A stretch of DNA of 6,948 bases from an uncultured Myxococcales bacterium (GTDB taxonomy: Bacteria; Myxococcota_A; UBA9042), in assembly GCA_937915965.1 (NCBI GenBank), contig CALGHC010000339.1:1-6948 (forward strand), in the 5' to 3' direction. Positions 5,513 to 6,948 of this stretch are shown here, one piece after another. Positions within the stretch are counted from its first letter, which is position 1. Each line of letters opens with the position of its first letter. Below the pieces are notes generated by a model. That model was not told the DNA's origin. It saw only the letters and a list, made by a program, of their open reading frames with translations, and ran no database searches. Position numbers and translations under genes: made by a program.

Positions 5513-5585
5513 GCACCCTCCTTCGGCGTCTACGACCGATCCGGCGTTTGTGCAACCCGCACGCGCAGACCTGTCCAACCAGGCA

Positions 5586-5613
5586 TTGCCGCGAGGCGGT
5601 CAACCGTTACAAT
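5586..5613 (+). promoter_or_regulatory. Candidate sigma-70-type promoter for pepP
   Basis: TTGCCG (5586-5591) and TACAAT (5608-5613) are separated by 16 bp. They match 4 of 6 and 5 of 6 positions of the -35 and -10 consensus, and TACAAT is a rare AT-rich island in this region. Transcription would start near 5620 and leave a leader of about 118 nt before the pepP ATG at 5738. The call is by eye from consensus only. Confidence 0.4.
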
Positions 5614-5664
5614 GCCGCCGTCCCATGGCAGAACCGGCGCCGGCCCCGGCCGCTGGTGAACGCC

Positions 5665-5706
5665 GTCGCCGTCGCTGTCGCTGTCGCTGCCGCTGTCCAC
5701 GTCGCT
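5665..5706. repeat. Imperfect hexamer repeat (GTCGCT type) in the pepP leader
   Basis: Seven hexamers run head to tail: GTCGCC, GTCGCT three times, GCCGCT, GTCCAC and GTCGCT. The run lies 31 bp before the pepP start codon and inside the predicted untranslated leader. It is not part of a likely reading frame. Repeat-number changes here would alter the spacing between promoter and ribosome site. Confidence 0.7.
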
Positions 5707-5737
5707 CCCACCATCGGAACGCCCGCTTGGAGTCGCC

Positions 5738-6948
5738 ATGTCTTCGCTTTTCGCCGACCGCCGCAACCGCCTGATCGCCGCCTGTTCGCCAGGCGATGTG
5801 ATCATCGTGCCGAGCAACACGATGGCGGTGCGCAACAGCGACGTCGAATACGACTTTCGTCAGGACAGCGACTTCTTCTTCCTCACCGGCTTCGACGAGC
5901 CCGACTCGACGCTGGTGCTGTGCCCTGGCCGCGACGACGAGCAGGTGCTCCTCTTTGTGCGTCCGCGCGACCCCGCCGCCGAGACCTGGACGGGGCGGCG
6001 CGCGGGAGTCGAAGGCGCCGTCGCCGACCACGGCGCCGACAAGGCCTGGGAGCACAAGGACTTCGACACCGAGCTCGCTCGCGTGCTCGAGGGCGCCAAC
6101 CGCGTCGGCTACACCCTCGGCCGGGACGCCGTCCGCGACCAGCGCGTGATCGCCCTCGCCCGCCGTCACCGCCTGCAGCCGCGCCTCGGGGTCGAGGGCC
6201 CCGACCTGATCTTCGATCCGCAGGCGATCGTGCACGAGCTGCGTCTCTTCAAGACCGTGGCCGAGGTAGACGCCTTGCGCCGGGCCGGCCAGATCAGCGC
6301 CGAGGGTCATCACGAGGCGATGCGCCTCTGCGAGCCCGGCATGACCGAATACGCCGTACAGGCCGGCATGGAGTACGTCTTCCGCGCAGCAGGGTCGCCA
6401 CGGGTGGGCTACTCGTCGATCGTCGCGAGCGGCGACAACGCCACGATCCTTCACTACAACACCAACCGAATGACGGTCCCCGAGGGCTCTCTTGTGCTCA
6501 TCGACGCCGGCGCCGAGGTCGACTACCACAGCGCAGACATCACCCGGACGTTCCCCGCCAGCGGCACCTTCACGGCGCCCCAGCGGGCGGTCTACGAGGT
6601 GGTGCTTGAGTCTCAAGAGGCCGCCATCGCCGCCTGCGTGGCAGGCACCTCGTACATGACCGTTCACGAGGTCGCCCGGCGCCGTCTCGTCGAGGGCATG
6701 GTCGACCTCGGCCTGCTCGAAGGCAGCGTCGACGAGCTCATCGAGACCGAGGCATTCCAGCGCTATTTCATGCACAAAACCGGACACTGGCTCGGCATGG
6801 ACGTGCACGACGTCGGTCGCTATCGAGTCGACGGCAGCTGGCGCGTGCTCGAAGCGGGCATGGTGCTGACCGTCGAACCGGGCATCTACATCCCGGCGAA
6901 CGACGACCAGGCCCCCGCGGCGCTGCGTGGCATCGGTGTGCGCATCGA
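5738..6948 (+). CDS. pepP: Xaa-Pro aminopeptidase (aminopeptidase P, family M24), cut at the right edge
   Basis: This cytosolic metallopeptidase removes an N-terminal residue that precedes proline. ATG 5738 follows GGAG by 5 nt, and 403 full codons are present with no stop before the edge. Residues 1 to about 135 match the aminopeptidase P N-terminal domain, with the RQDSDFFFLTGFDEPD segment. The pita-bread catalytic domain follows. Metal ligands D256 and D267 (LIDAGAEVDYHSADITRTFP) have the family spacing of 11. H350 lies in HKTGHWLGMDVHD, with H346 and H357 as the flanking active-site histidines, and E380 is in TVEPGIYI. The sequence ends at GIGVRI followed by GA, exactly where the fifth ligand Glu of the R-I-E-D motif is expected. 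About 35-40 residues are probably missing by comparison with 441 in E. coli PepP. It is divergent from the acidic gene, across 275 bp that include the leader ORF, a promoter candidate and a hexamer repeat. Confidence 0.95.
   Translation, partial: MSSLFADRRNRLIAACSPGDVIIVPSNTMAVRNSDVEYDFRQDSDFFFLTGFDEPDSTLVLCPGRDDEQVLLFVRPRDPAAETWTGRRAGVEGAVADHGADKAWEHKDFDTELARVLEGANRVGYTLGRDAVRDQRVIALARRHRLQPRLGVEGPDLIFDPQAIVHELRLFKTVAEVDALRRAGQISAEGHHEAMRLCEPGMTEYAVQAGMEYVFRAAGSPRVGYSSIVASGDNATILHYNTNRMTVPEGSLVLIDAGAEVDYHSADITRTFPASGTFTAPQRAVYEVVLESQEAAIAACVAGTSYMTVHEVARRRLVEGMVDLGLLEGSVDELIETEAFQRYFMHKTGHWLGMDVHDVGRYRVDGSWRVLEAGMVLTVEPGIYIPANDDQAPAALRGIGVRI

Noticed and set aside
5527..5555. Promoter TTGCAC-N17-TAGACG for the acidic gene on the minus strand
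   Set aside because: Both hexamers match only 3 of 6 consensus positions, and the implied start site would fall within the ribosome site.
5548..6609. Plus-strand open frame (353 codons) overlapping pepP in another frame
   Set aside because: The translation is Arg/Pro-rich and low in hydrophobic residues, whereas the frame from 5738 is a near-textbook aminopeptidase P.
5600..6808. Minus-strand open frame (402 codons) opposite pepP
   Set aside because: It is a shadow caused by G/C third positions in pepP; the plus frame carries all the aminopeptidase P ligands.

Overview
This is a GC-rich, gene-dense bacterial window. Third codon positions are almost always G or C, Shine-Dalgarno (SD) sites are mostly clear, and gaps between genes are short. 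No rRNA, tRNA, CRISPR array, insertion sequence or phage gene is visible. The gene set (rhomboid protease, HI0933-type flavoprotein, MoaA, aminopeptidase P) is chromosomal housekeeping. High GC, Ser/Ala/Pro-rich linkers and acidic orphan proteins would fit a myxobacterium- or bradymonad-like lineage, but no marker in the window fixes the taxonomy.

Layout: (1) 1-140, minus strand: the first 46 codons of a probable lipoprotein leaving the left edge, with a strong SD. (2) 274-1707, plus: a rhomboid intramembrane protease with a large N-terminal cytosolic domain interrupted by a low-complexity linker. (3) 1781-3166, plus: an HI0933/YhiN-family FAD oxidoreductase, 73 bp after the rhomboid and probably cotranscribed. 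(4) Converging on it from the right, a minus-strand set: moaA (3218-4324), an 81-residue protein whose stop overlaps the moaA start as GTGA (4321-4566), and an acidic 270-residue orphan (4650-5462) preceded by a possible 16-codon leader ORF. (5) 5738 to the right edge, plus: aminopeptidase P (pepP), divergent from the minus-strand set. The window stops inside the codon expected to encode its last metal ligand.

The metabolic genes do not form one obvious pathway. MoaA starts molybdenum cofactor synthesis, but no other moa, mog or moe gene is here. The most informative local link is the small protein translationally coupled to MoaA; it has a ribosomal L7/L12 C-terminal-domain-like (ClpS-like) pattern.

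The most unusual property is the number of short tandem repeats in 7 kb. These are: 9-bp and 18-bp units in the rhomboid linker; three perfect 18-bp units, each with its own SD and ATG, at the start of the flavoprotein; eight 12-bp units inside the flavoprotein; a 17-bp-period pair before the small moaA-linked gene; and a hexamer run in the pepP leader. Repeats inside reading frames all have unit lengths divisible by three. I see no clearly novel defence or mobile system. The triplicated initiation site and the coupled small protein are the observations most worth following.
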